DNA from: Verticillium longisporum
Taxonomy: Eukaryota > Ascomycota > Sordariomycetes > Glomerellales > Plectosphaerellaceae
Assembly: GCA_019188255.1 (NCBI GenBank)
Contig: JAETXT010000002.1
Coordinates: 1,736,001 to 1,800,000, forward strand
Length of the DNA: 64,000 nt
Direction of reading: 5' to 3'
Positions within the stretch are counted from its first letter, which is position 1, and each line of letters begins with the position of its first letter. A model generated the notes under the pieces. That model worked only from the letters and a program-made list of their open reading frames with translations, did no database searches and was not told where the DNA came from. Shown piece after piece: positions 34,029 to 45,800 of this stretch. The position numbers and the translations under genes were made by a program.

Positions 34029-34072
34029 CATCACCAGAGTCTGACCCAGACATCACCAGAGTCTGACCCAGA
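34029..34072. repeat. Perfect tandem duplication of a 22-bp unit
   Basis: CATCACCAGAGTCTGACCCA plus GA, present twice head to tail without mismatch. Confidence 0.9.
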
Positions 34073-34747
34073 CAACCCTTTAGGATGCTTTCTGCCAGCA
34101 AGTGGCATGTTTGCATGCGCCTGTTGCTACATCGGCACTGGACCCGAAACACGCTGCACGCTGCTGCCAGCCATACATCAGACACGAGCACGAGACCGAC
34201 CACTGGTTGAAAAAGCAAAAGAAATTGATGACCTATGGAAAGGTGTAGGTTCACGCACGCGCGCAAAACCCCTAATGATTCGCGCAACTCCCTTTTTGTG
34301 GCGCCCTCCCCGTTGCAGAGTGGGAAAGCTTGAAAAAAACAGTTTCGACCAAAGCCATCCTCTCCGAGCAACCGAGTCCAACAAACTTCACTTTCAGATG
34401 ACTAACACAAGAGAAAGAGAAGAGGATGTCCCTTGGTTTGCTCCGTCCAACCCGTGTGATGCTCGGTCTGATAGCGTGGGACGACAGGACCGTGAGAAAG
34501 CTCCGTCTCGCTGTTCACCTGCTTTTGTTTCACCTACACAATCTGTGCCTGCTTGCCTACCCCTTTGCTGTGATTGGCGCGAGTGGATTCGCCCATTGCA
34601 GCAAGATTCTTCCCCCTCGCGGTTTTTGTACATGTTGAACAAAATATCGTGCGCATTCATACCAATGGCAATTATGGTGTGCGTTTTCGACGATGTTGGA
34701 TGTTGGGGGTGTCGGTTCCCTGTGGTGTGCCATTCCACATTAGCTGC

Positions 34748-36008
34748 TTAGACGTCCCACTCAGTCTCCTCCTCCTGGGCGTTGTCGTCGACCTTGGAAG
34801 ACAGAGCGGAGAAAGAGCCGTAAGACTGGTTGGCCTTGGCCGAGTTGCTCTTGTTGACGATGGGCTGGGGAACGGGCCTGGCCTCCTTGGGGGAGCGCTG
34901 GGGGAGCGGGCGCGGCCTCCGTGTCGCTGCCCTGGGACTTCTTGGCCTTCTTGGACGACTTGGTAGGGACAGTGGCCCACTCGTCATCCTCCTTGATCAG
35001 CTCGATCTGCTCCTCCTCGGACAGGGCGGAGGCCTTCCAGCCATCGGTCTGCTTGTTCTGCGCGGGAGCGACGCTGGCGGCGGTGCCGTTGGTGGTCGTC
35101 GTCTCGAAGGTGTCGAGGGGCTGGACGTCAATCGTCTCCTTCTGGCCCTCCTGCGGGCTGCCGGCCTTCCAGGCAGACTTGCCACCGTTGGTGGCAGCCA
35201 TGAACTGGGAACCGTCCTTGGCAGCGATGCCGGCGGCCTCGCGGGCACCGCGGCGCTGCTTCTCCATAGCAATCTTGCGCAGCTTCTCCTCCTCATCACG
35301 GACGGCCTTGCGCTCCTCTACCTTGCGGCGGTTCTGGCGCTGCTTCTTTGTCTCGACGGGCTCAGTGGCCTTGGCGACCTTGGGCTTGGACTTCTGCTTG
35401 TCCGTGTCGGTGAGACGGAGGACGGAAGGGCCGGGAGCAGAGGGCTCGAGCATGTCGCTGACGCCGCTGGCGTCAACAGCCTTGACCTCAGGGGAGCGGT
35501 CGTCATCGGCATCGGCGTTGGAAGAAGATGACTCCTCGGCAGGGGCCTGCTCGGGGGCGGCGGGCGTCAGCTCAATAGGTTGGGTGACTTCAGAAGGCTC
35601 GGCAGCGAGGCTCTGCTTGACCGACTTCTGCTTATTGATCTTCTTGCCGGCATCCGCCTTCTTGCCGGCGAACTTGACGCCCTCCTGGACACCAGACATT
35701 TGTCTCGCAAACGCCTTGTTGTCGGCATCCTCGTCACGCTCTTTCTTCTTCGAGCTCGTTGCAGCAGAGTCGTCACGTGGTGTCTCTTCATGAGGAGCGT
35801 TCTGGGCAGCAGTGGCGTAGGCCTCCTGACGCTGCTTCTTGGCGCGGTTTCCCTTCTTGGGAGGGCTCCAAGGCACCTGGGTGGTCTTGGAGGGCGCGCT
35901 GACGGGCTTCTGCTTCTGGTAATAGTTGTAGCCAATGGTGCCGGCGATGGCGAGGACCGTAGCCCAGCCGCCCACAAAGGAGGGGGTGAGGAATTCCGAG
36001 GAAGACAT
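34748..36008 (-). CDS. Membrane-anchored Lys/Ala-rich fungal protein, C-terminus shifted by one base
   Basis: The main frame starts at 36008. It has one N-terminal membrane span (FVGGWATVLAIAGTIGYNYY) followed by a long charged, low-complexity cytosolic part with a basic/coiled segment (KKQRQNRRKVEERKAVRDEE). Near 34905 the frame runs into Pro/Gln/Gly/Arg-rich sequence with no apparent conservation. An adjacent frame ending at 34748 reads SYGSFSALSSKVDDNAQEEE then TEWDV at the stop, which looks like an authentic conserved C-terminus. Moving between them requires loss of one base in either of two G5 runs on the plus strand (34900-34904 or 34889-34893). The combined product is about 420 residues. 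I recall similar proteins (N-terminal anchor, terminal EWDV) in ascomycetes but know no function. Confidence 0.65.
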
Positions 36009-37711
36009 GATGACCGTGATGTGAAGCCCGAGTAGATGAAATGCCGATCAAAGACCAGCGAGATGAGGGACCGGCGTGATTATTGGTTCGGTGCAGACAA
36101 TCCAAGGGGAGAGTGTACTCGGTGAGGGATGGGTCGGGAAGAGAGCTTGATGGAAATGCGTCAAAGCTTCCACGGGAAGGACCAAGCTTTGATGGTTCAA
36201 TTGAAGTGCTCGGATCGGATAGAGACTGGATGAACCAAGCTTGGTTAACGGACTGCTCAATGATTGAGGTGATGAAGAAGGTCTGAGGTTCAAGACAGCT
36301 GGCGCGTGGAAAGGGGAAGTGAAGCGTACAGGGGTAGACGACCGGGGAGGAAGCTCTTCCAAATAAAACCCCAGACCGGCGATGGTACTCTTGGGATAGT
36401 TGGATTGTTTGGGTCGAGGGGAGGGAAATGGATGATGTGCAGCAGAGGATGTGATGCTTCGTAGTTGATGGAGCGAGACGTAGTGTTGAACCACAGATCG
36501 GCGAGAGGAGGCAAAAAAAGCTGAGGTGATCGAGTACTTACCAGGTGGCTTCAGTGACCGGATAGCTACCAGCCAGGGGATAGACGTGCTGTCTGTGGAG
36601 AAAATTGGAGGGCCTGTAGGCAGTGCTGTGCGTGAGGTGCGTGGTGCGTCGGGGTTGAGGGAACGAAAGGCAGGGTCACACTACCGATGGAGCACGATGA
36701 GAGGTTGTGGCTCGCGGGCGTGTGGAGCGGCTCCGTTGTTAACACGTTACCTCCTGGTTATCGATAGGAGAGATTGAGGTTCGCGATGTGCTGATGATCC
36801 AAGGGGCCAATGATTGGCTGGGGGAGATGCGATTCACGTCGACACGATGAAGCAAGCAGGAGACAATGTCGTCAGGTTTCGATGCACGACGAGATGAGGG
36901 ATCATGGTAGGACAAGATCTTTTCAGCACGGCAGCATTTCCTCGCTGATCGCAGCCTCAGTATTCCCTAATGGGCGTTTGATTGAAGCTTCCAGCGGTAT
37001 CGCTGGATCGAGGAGCCCACATCACGTGAAAGATGACGTTCACTCAGCGCTAGTCCTGTTTCAGACGTAGTCCTTCACAGCCTACGATGTGTGTTTCCAT
37101 TTTGGGATTAGCTTCATATTCCTTCTCAATTCATTGTCACAATCGCTCCCCGGCCAAGTCGGTCTGCGCACGGTACGGAATCAACACACCGAGGCCACCC
37201 AGCCCCAACACCGAGCTGAGAATCGGCAGACCACTGGACGTGACCAGTCTGAGCAGTGTTGCATCTCTAAACCTTCACAGCCTTTCTTAGAGCCTTTTAA
37301 TCCCTACAGTGCCAATTTTTATTTTTTTTGGACTCGCGAACTCCTCTGCCAGGTGATCCGATGCTCACCTTTGAAAGATGCCTCATTGGGTTTAACCCCA
37401 CCCCTCTGGCGTGAATATTCCGTGCTTAATCCACCCCACCATTACTCAAGGAGGGGAACGGCAAGAGGGGTCGCTGCTTGGAGAACCGTGAAAGACGGGG
37501 AACACCACGATTTACTACTCGGCTTTGAAAGCTCGATAAGCCGACACATCGGCCAGCTCCGCTACTTGCAAGTAGTCATACTTTGCTCTTAAGCCTCGTG
37601 CCTCTTCACCTCAACCTCCTGCAGTCACCAGTCTTTACGTCTCGGCCATTATCTGGATACCACTACATCTTTCATTTTTGCTTCTCGATATTCTTTAGAC
37701 GCTTTTTCAAG
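36009..37711. other. Intergenic between divergent genes
   Basis: About 1.7 kb containing promoters for the minus-strand anchored protein and the plus-strand nucleoside hydrolase. No coding sequence or RNA recognised. Confidence 0.4.
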
Positions 37712-39198
37712 ATGGCTCCCAACCGCATCATCATCGACACTGACCCGGGTACGAAAAGAGTGAAAACTTGTTGGCTTGGCATGAGACTCACGTGTTGATA
37801 GGCGTTGACGATGTTCTGGCGATGCTTCTCGCCCTTTCCGTCAACCCTGACGAACTCGAGGTTGCAATGATCTCCGTCACATATGGTAACGTCGAACTTC
37901 AGAGGTCAGTAGCCCAGGAGGTTGGCCCCCAGAAGACATGGGAGGTTTTTGATGCTGATACAATGTGCAGCTGCCTCAAGAACGCGGTTGCGCTGTTCCA
38001 CGTGCTGGAGAAGGAGTTGACCTGGCGCAAGGAGAACGGCAAGGCCGAGAACTTTGGGACCCTGAAGACGCACAAGCCCATCATTGCCGTTGGCGCCGAG
38101 CACCCCCTGGAGGATGACCAGCTCATGGCTGACTACTTCCGTAAGTCTTCACGGTATCGACATCTAAAGAGGGCTGTCTCAGGCTGACTGACATGCGCAG
38201 ACGGCGTCGACGGCCTGCACGGCGTTCACACCGAGCACCCCCACCTCGATGCCGAGGATACCTGGAAGAGCCTCTTCCACAAGGACTCGGCCACCCTGGA
38301 CCACGATCCTTCCCCTTACTCCAAGTACTTCACAGCCTCCAAGGAGCCCGCGCACAAGGAAATCCTCCGCCTGCTGCGCGAGAGCCCCAAGGACACCCTC
38401 ACCCTGATCGCCGTTGGTCCCATGACCAACTTTGCTCTCGCCGCCGCCGAGGACCCGGAGACCTTCCTCAAGGCCAAGGAGGTCCTCGTCATGGGCGGCG
38501 CTGTCAACGTCGAGGGCAACATCACTCCCGTCGCCGAGTTCAACACCTACGCCGACACGGTCGCCACGGCCCGCGTGTTCGCCCTCACCTCGCCCAGCCC
38601 CAAGTCCACCATGCCCCCCCTCTCCCAGACGCGGTCCTCGCTGCCCGCGTACCCGGAGAAGCTGTCGCGCAAGCTCAAGCTGACGCTCTTCCCCCTCGAC
38701 ATTACGACGCCCCACCTCCTCAACAAGAACTACTTCACCGAGCGCGTCAAGCCGTTCGTCGATGCCGGCAGCCCCCTCGCCGTGTGGGTCAACCACTTCC
38801 TCAGCGGCACCTTCAACAAGATTGACAGCCTCGTCGGCGACGGCAACGAGCCTGGCCTGTCGCTGCACGACCCTCTCACCATCTGGTACGCCATTACGCA
38901 GTCGGACGCCAGGTGGAAGGGCACGCCTCAGCTCGAGGACGTTCGCATCGAGACCTCCGGCCAGTGGACGCGTGGCATGCACGTCGTGGACCGCCGCACG
39001 CGCGCCAAGGTCGGCGAGGCGTCCGTTGAGCTCAGCGAGTCGACGACCGAGGACGTCGACGTGCTGACGCTGGCCGACGCCCCCGGCGACGACGACGGCT
39101 GGCTCAACGTGACCAAGGGTAACAGGATCAACAGAATCATCGAGTCACCAGGTGAGGATGCGTTTGCTGAGTACCTGATGAAGAGGGTTTTCGCGTAG
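37712..39198 (+). CDS. Inosine-uridine preferring-type nucleoside hydrolase
   Basis: Exons 37712-37748, 37802-37904, 37971-38140 and 38201-39198 join in phase to 435 residues. The N-terminus gives the calcium-binding motif IIIDTDPG|VDDVLA that defines the IUNH family (split by intron 1), then HGVDGLHG and a conserved LTLIAVGPMTNFALA ... VLVMGGAV segment. The last Asp ligand of the family probably lies in SLHDPLTIW. Family members hydrolyse the N-glycosidic bond of ribonucleosides for salvage; substrate preference cannot be read from the sequence. At about 435 residues it is longer than the 310-350 of classical enzymes, owing to insertions around KELTWRKENGKAEN and near residue 270 (a Ser/Pro-rich loop). 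No signal peptide, so cytosolic. It is convergent with LSM8. Confidence 0.88.
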
Positions 39199-39553
39199 AA
39201 TCATCACCTGGGAAGGGACGAAAAGGCCTCCAAGAGGGGAGGCGCGGGGGGAAATGTTAGCCTCTCAAGTAGAAGAAGAATCTGCGAAGAAAGAGCGGCG
39301 CATACCCAGAGGCACAGACCCAATATCATTCACTAGCAGCCCATGTCTACAGTGCCTCGTCTTGCTTCCACTCTCGCTGCCTTAACCCCCTCCGGCTCAT
39401 GCCTTCTTTCCTCCCGTTCGTCGTCTTCAATGCAATGGTGTGCTGGGCCTGAACTCGGGCATTTGGGTATCCGGCTCGTAAACGTAAAATCATGAACTCT
39501 TCTTTTCTTCCTCAGGCCACATTCCCCGTTCTTTTGGGCGGGCTTCGTATTTT
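39199..39553. other. Convergent 3' regions
   Basis: 355 bp between the stops of the nucleoside hydrolase and LSM8. A and G-rich stretch at 39270-39300; no gene seen. Confidence 0.45.
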
Positions 39554-39989
39554 CTAGACGTGTTTTATCCCTCCGATGGCTGAGCCCTTCGCTTCTGTCC
39601 AGTTGATCGAGCTGTCGAGCTGCTCGTCGACGAGGCCTATGGTGCACACGTTGTCGCCGCGGACCATGTAGAGGCCGAGCGGGACTTCGACCGAGGGTTC
39701 GTCGCTGTCTGGCGTCTGGATGACTCGTTCGTGCGCGTCGCTGAGGGCCTGAGAGAACAGTGTCAGCGGGAGAGGGCCTCGGGCTAGGAATGGCGGGGGT
39801 TGAGCGCACGAGGTTTGTGTTGTTGTCGGAGGCCACCAGGTTGCCCACCAGGATTCTCGAGTCGGCCGTGATGATCAGCACCTTCTCTATGAAAGGGTCA
39901 GTCTACGTTCAGAGCACACGGCTTGCGCCATTGCACCTGGGGCCCCGTGCTTGGGACGTACTGTTCATGTAGGAGTGGAGGAAGGACAT
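39554..39989 (-). CDS. LSM8: U6 snRNA-associated Sm-like protein LSm8
   Basis: Three small exons, 39989-39962, 39886-39810 and 39748-39554, join in phase to 99 residues, close to human LSM8 (96). Sm1 motif: VLIITADSRILVGNLVASDN then NTNL; Sm2 motif: LGLYMVRGDNVCTIGLVDEQ. The pattern HERV between them and VRGDNV in Sm2 are those of LSm8 rather than LSm1. In other eukaryotes LSm8 completes the nuclear LSm2-8 ring that binds the 3' U-tract of U6 snRNA. The exons were too short to be obvious as one open frame; intron 1 has a CTGAC branch and ATAG acceptor, intron 2 GTGCGC...CTCAG. It shares a 375-bp divergent promoter region with the ubiquitin-ligase gene. Confidence 0.88.
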
Positions 39990-40364
39990 GGTGACGGCGT
40001 GATGCTCTGAGACACCCCGGCGTGGGTCGACCGGATAGGTCGAGAGGCCTCTGATCTGAAGTGAAGTCAAAGATGGAGAGAGGGTAGGTGGCGCGTGTGC
40101 AAAGGGACCGTCGTCGTCGTCGTCGTCGAATGTGTGCATGTAGCCCTCTCTGGAGCTCTAGCATCTGCCATTCCTCGAAGGACGACAAGAGCTTCGGTGG
40201 TAAATGGAGCTAGTCCGCTTTGGATGGCTGTAGTGGGGCATCGTCCCCCCCAGTTCACATTTGACTTCACAGCCTGTGCTCTCTCACTGAATGAACCCGA
40301 GCTTCAACATCACCCCAACTGTTCTTGATTCTTCCCTCGTTTCAGGAGAGATTGGGCACCAAAA
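39990..40364. promoter_or_regulatory. Divergent promoter between LSM8 and UBE3D-like gene
   Basis: 375 bp with no frame of its own. A CGTCGTCGTCGTCGTCG tract lies at 40111-40128. Confidence 0.5.
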
Positions 40365-42190
40365 ATGGCCCCCATCGCAATGTATGACACCGTGGTCATT
40401 TATGCAGAGCTTCTTCCCAACATTCGACAGGTCTCCATCGCCGTGTCTCTCCCTTCACCAGCAGATGCTTCAACAAGCGTCCAGACATCTGCCAATGGCG
40501 ACAGCATCCTGGTCACGCACAGAGGCGAGTCTAAAGAGGCGCGTCTTCCAGGACGAGTGTCCGCGCCTTCAGCTCTTCCCATACCCGGGACACCACCATC
40601 TGGCTCAACGTCGCTCGCGTGGCGTCTGCCCGTCTCAACATCCGTCACGCTCCCCAGCACGCGTGATGAGCTCCAGCCGACAGTCCCGTGGAGCGCCCAG
40701 GACTTGACCCCCAGATCAGCCATTGCATGCCGGCAGTGCGGCGAGGCCGTCGTTCCCGAGGACAGGCTAGATGTGTGGAAGGACCTGCCGAGCGAGAACT
40801 GGGCTGAGATGATGGACTTTTGGCACTGCCACAAGCCTCACGACCACGGCCAAGAGAAGAACGGCGACGACGACGACGACGACGAGCACCTCACGAAGCG
40901 AGGGTATGGTGCCAACTCGTCCATAGCGGCCCAGACACGCGTCGGCTTTGTAGACCTGACCTCCTTTCTCCTCGCCGAGGAGGACTGCACCGGCCTAAGA
41001 GTAAGTTTCCTCCCCCAAGCGTTGCCCTTTCACCCAACGGCCCCCCCCCCCCCTTCTCTATTCCTTACCGCACGGAGCTACAAGAAGGCGGCCATGTCCG
41101 GGCTTCGTCCCGTCTCAATGGCGTGGTCACCGATACCCAGCTCCAAAACAAACACACCCCAAGCCGTTCCCCATCCCGGTCTCCCCAGGAGAGGGCTTGC
41201 CTGGCGCCATGCGAACCCCCCTGTTCTTCTCTCTCGCAGCGAGGGCCACGGCGCGGTTCATGTGGTCGTCAGGCACGAAAAGGCGCCCTCGCAAGGTCCC
41301 ATACGAGTTTCACCAGAGGGGTGATGTTTCTTCCGGATTGCAGGCGAGGGACATTGCAAAGAGAAAAAAGCCTCCTTCATAGATACGAATTCAAGCTGTG
41401 CCTTGCTTAGTCCTCACGCCCCCCCCCTGCTGCTCTTAATGCACACACATACTCACACACACATATACACACACACACGCACGCACACAATCACACCGTG
41501 ACCACGTCTTGCATTCCGCCCAAAAACTTATCCTCGTGACAGTTCTCCACGCCAGATGCAACATCGACACGCAGCACCGCCGCTGCCGCCCTCGACGCCT
41601 CCCCAGCGACCCAGGCCCCCCGTATGCTCCACGTCACCTGCGCCAGCTGCGCCGTCCACATTGGCTTCTACAACACGTCCATCGCCTCCGTCGTCCTCTT
41701 CAAGTGGCAGACGACCTGTCAGACGACCGCCACCGCCTCCGCCCCCTCGACTCTGGCCCAGAGCGCACCGCCCACGGGCGCAGACTGCCTCGCCGCGACG
41801 CTCCTCGCGACCCTTTCCCGCTCTGGCTCGTCCAAGTCCGTCATCGTGCCCACGATCCAGGCGCCACCAAATCCGAAAGACGACGGCGGAGAGCAGCAGC
41901 AGCCGGCCCTGCACGTCTGGGTCCTCAACAGCAACATCACCTACGCGTCGAGCCTCCGGCCCTCGGCCGGCCCCCGCTCCGCCCTGAAACTCCTCTACAA
42001 GCCCATCCCCGTCGAGCAGGCCGACGCGATGCTCGAGTCGTTCGCGCTCGACGTGCAGGAGGTCAACTTTCCCGTCGCGGTCATCGCCGCTGCCGCGCGG
42101 GGGTTCGAGGCCAGCGCGCTGCTCCTGCCCGCCGGCGAGAGGCTGTTCAACGGCTGGCGGGTGGCCCTGCTCGACAAGTGGGTGAGCTGA
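40365..42190 (+). CDS. UBE3D-type (HECT-like) E2-binding ubiquitin ligase
   Basis: Two exons, 40365-41000 and 41543-42190, join in phase to about 427 residues. The signature is the Cys pair and Trp-rich motif IACRQCGEAVV ... LPSENWAEMMDFWHCHKPHD at about residues 120-165, which defines the E2-binding protein family (human UBE3D). Exon 2 supplies a second Cys pair (VTCASCAVHIGF) and the conserved C-terminal half ending GWRVALLDKW. Family members bind an E2 (UBE2C in human) and act as HECT-like E3 ligases; that role is by homology. An acidic Asp run separates the two parts. The 542-bp intron is long for this window and full of C runs and CA repeats. A further exon inside it cannot be excluded, but the phases fit without one. 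Confidence 0.8.
41443..41490. repeat. CA-rich microsatellite inside intron
   Basis: Interrupted (CA)n with ACTCACACACACATATACACAC type variants, upstream of the splice acceptor at 41542. Confidence 0.85.
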
Positions 42191-42414
42191 ACTGGCAGCA
42201 GGAGCCGTCCAGGTCTTGAGCAGGTTGGGGTCATCATGTTTGAAATCAAAGGGAAGCCCGCGTGCCTATGTATTGACAACAGCTTCAACAACCTTCACAT
42301 TGCGGTCCTGGTCTGCGTGTCATTATTGAGCAGTGGTCTCCATCATCCATCTCATAGACCACATAACCATCTCCGATCATTTACACCTACACGAGACCAG
42401 AAAGCAAAAGCCAC

Positions 42415-42846
42415 ATGTCAAGCACAACGCCCAGAACTCCCACCACGCACGACAAGACCCTGACCCGCGTCAGCAAAGACATCACCAGGCCGCCGACGTC
42501 CCCGCCCCCTTCCTCTCCCGACAGCCTCGCAACGGCAGACCGCACCATGCCGAACCTTGAGGCCCCGAGGCCAGTCCACGCCGCAGGCACGCCGGCACAC
42601 ACGCCGGCACACACGCCGGCGCCGACCCAGACGAGCCCTCGCCGTGGGCATCCCAATCACGCCACGCCTGGCGGGCTCGAAGCGAATGTGCCCCCCAGCA
42701 AGACTTGGGAATTATGCGCGCATGGCCAGCAGCACGAGGTCGTTCGAAAAAGGAGGTGGTTGGGAATGGTCTGTGGAGTCCTTATCGTGCTCTTATCCTT
42801 GGCTTTTATGATCTCCGTGGCCGTTCTGACGGTCAAAAACACATGA
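42415..42846 (+). CDS. Small predicted tail-anchored membrane protein, unknown function
   Basis: Single open frame of 143 residues, start at 42415. The first two thirds are Thr/Pro-rich (TPAHTPAHTPAPTQ repeat at 42594-42632). The last third has KTWELCAHGQQHEVVRKRRW followed by one strong transmembrane helix (VCGVLIVLLSLAFMISVAVL) and only five further residues, which suggests a C-terminal anchor with a basic cytosolic flank. No family recognised. It lies 225 bp after the ligase gene on the same strand. The coherent protein features favour a real gene, but composition alone is the evidence. Confidence 0.5.
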   Translation: MSSTTPRTPTTHDKTLTRVSKDITRPPTSPPPSSPDSLATADRTMPNLEAPRPVHAAGTPAHTPAHTPAPTQTSPRRGHPNHATPGGLEANVPPSKTWELCAHGQQHEVVRKRRWLGMVCGVLIVLLSLAFMISVAVLTVKNT

Positions 42847-45800
42847 ATAGTATGGCCGACGAGGAGCTGGTATGTCTTGTCGAAGGGCGAGTCGGGGCAA
42901 CGATCCGGCAGGAACGAGACGAAGAGGACTTTCGAGGTCGGCGACTTCGATGCTTAGACATCATTTGCAAGCAGTAGTAATGGTTACACCTAGAACGCAA
43001 CCGACTTGATTTGCAACCGCAACCGTGGCTTGTGTGTCCCGTTCGCATGGATGCTGTTCCAGATAGCTCCCTAGAGACCGAACGGTAGGAGATAGACTGA
43101 TGCCTAATCTCTTGGAGTAACCCCTACGTGAAGGCCAAGACCTCCAAAACTTGGAGGGTTCCTTGGTGCGAGTCACGTATGTGGAGGATAAGCGACTCCA
43201 ACTACGTCTTCGAGCCCCCCGTCGCAGGGATGGCGCGCGCCATCAGGCTACAATGTATACCCAACATCCAACTCGCTAAGCCATCAGCAGTTCCTTCCGC
43301 TCGTGTACAGACCTCTGGCGATGCTACACTGCGAAACCATGCAGAGCCTGTAACTCCATCAATGGTAGTGGCTGCGGCCTTGGGCGCGCAGGGGAACAAG
43401 TCGCAACCACCTGGCAGATGGCTCAGCATCATGCTCGTTTCGTGCGCCTGGCAATCTCCCCCAACTGCCCCCTTTCTCCCTCCTCTCCCCTTCAGCGCCG
43501 TGGATGTTTCGTCTCCCGGGCGGGGCGGGCGGCCAGGCCTCGCCCCGGTCACGGGGAGGGAAAGACATGCGGGGCAGGCGACAACTTGCCCGCCGCCGTG
43601 CTTCCCGGCTGCATTCCCATGACTTCCAGGTCCGAGTGCACCGGGATTCTTCGACGCAGCGAGTCCATGACTCGCCTTTGTCAATATCAAGAGCGCGACC
43701 CAGTCAACGGCCGGGCCAGCCTTTCAGGGAATCCGGATCCTCGGCGTGCAAGTGGCGATATTTAAACTGGCCAGTTGTGCGCTGGTCATGGCACAGTCTG
43801 TTACACGAGCAGATTTTCTTGCCTCTCAAGTTGCCATCGGACTCGCACTGGCGGTGAAATCATGAGCTTGAGGCCCCGGTCGCCAAGCCTGGCTTCCTGG
43901 ACACTTTGAGCGGAGGATGGGTCGCCGAAGAGGTGGTGTGGTCATCCAGCCGGCAGCCTCGCGGACGGAGGTCGTGTCTTCAGGCGAGACCGGTAGCCAG
44001 GAGGCTTGGACGGTTACAGCGGTCTCGGTCTGCTCGGTGACAGCACTGCCTCGCCTGCGGATCGTCAACGCGTGTACAACTTTGGTGAGTGTGGGTTGCT
44101 ACAAGTTCAAACCAAGCCGACTTCGTCCCATCTTGGTGGAGGCTTGTTATTGTCCCCTCCCCTGCCCGGGGACCCCGAGTACAGAGCGGAATAGACTGCA
44201 GTCGGTTGGGAACTGCTCAAAAGCCCATCCACGCGCATTTCAAGGCCCAAACAGGGTTGCTCGTCGGTGGCTTGTTACAAACCCATGTTTTTCAGCTGCT
44301 CAACCCGGAATGACATCGACGGGTTCGGCTTGCTGTGGGGGTGCAACGGAGTGGTTCCGAAAGTAGCTTCAGGTAAAATCCGTTGAGTTCGGCGAACGCC
44401 CCCAGATCGATGACACGCAGCCGTGGATCTCGGCTGCGGCCTTGTACAGCTCATCCGCCGCGGGCAAGGCTTGGGCACCAAATGCAGAGTCTTCCGCGAG
44501 GCATTGTCCAGGGGTTCGTGCCTTTTTGGGTTTAGGGTACATCAGTGGCCACCAAACTTGGAGCCTTGTAGCCTTGGCCGTGAGAACATTCAAGGCAGTT
44601 GCGCGTTTGTTGATTTCTTCGTCAAAGCAATGTACAAGACGCTGGGTAAAGTGCGATGAGGATCGGACGGCACGTAGCATGGGTGCAAGTCAGGGTTCAG
44701 CCACGGTTGGCACCACATGGACTGCGCACGGCAACTATGATCAACGTTGTCGACCTTGGGCTCGAAACCACCACCTTTGTGGGCTCTGGATCAAGACCGA
44801 CTAAGCGAGACCTATTATCGAAAGGGTTGACATAGACAGCAGGGGCTGGAAATGAAAGGACCGTCTTCTCACGAAGAAAGTCCCCGAGAGGGTAAACGCG
44901 GCAGGCCGGTTGGCAGTATGCAACCTTTATCCCGTCGACTTGAAGCAAGGAGACGCTCACATCATCCGTCTGTTTTAGTCGTGGCTAGGATGCCATACGC
45001 CCAGGTGTGTTCTCTGGTCCACATATGCACCTCATACCTAGAGACGCGCAGAAGGCTGTCCCAAGTGCCTGTCGAGGTTCCATTCTCCGTACGACGTGAC
45101 AGCCACGGTACATGGGGCGCGCCGCCCATTCATTGTGACAGGCGGAACGGCGGAGGACGCTGCTGTGTCTCGCGGAATTCGTGCACAGGGAGACATGATT
45201 TCTGCGAGCGCGGACGCCGTGAGGTTGCTTTCGGGACCATTGGAATTTCGGACAAGGACGAATAGAGTTTGTTACGTATGGAGCGTGACCCTATGGGCAC
45301 GCGGCGGGTGACATGGTAGGGGGGAGCCATCAAGATCCCGACCTGCAAGGACGATCAGAGTGGGATGACGGCCGGAGCCACGAACTACGGGGGTATCGAT
45401 TCCCAGAACGCATGCAGCCGAGCCATTCTTAGGCAGGATCTTGACGTCGTGCGGATAACAAACCCCTGGCATGATCACCTGCAGGAGGACTCGGACGGGT
45501 CGAACTTGTCTGCGCCTCCGGACGGCCTGGGGTGGTATAAGAAGGTCGCTCTGTTCGCGATCAGTCGAGTCCTGGGTCGCCGTCAATCTGCCAGAGCTCT
45601 GATCTACTATTGTCAGCCCAGACTTCAATGTAGCCGCACGAAAGATCCTAGAGCATCCGACTTTAGCTTGAACCCCGACAAGGTCGCGATATCTCCTCCC
45701 ACGATTCAACGCAAAGGAGCCAAAAAGAAAATCGACTTGTGCTCGTTCAGCAGCCGTCCGCGAGAATTGGCTCACCAGTGACCCTCGACAAGTGTCATTT

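Larger units (their letters stand above)
30073..34747. other. 4.7-kb gene-poor region with simple repeats
   Basis: No frame longer than about 320 codons and none resembling a known family. It holds several low-complexity tracts: a G run at about 30830-30847, (CA)10 at 33151-33170, (CT)13 at 33975-34000, and a 22-bp unit present twice in tandem at 34029-34072. The first kilobase is likely the promoter of the 446-residue gene. Confidence 0.45.
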
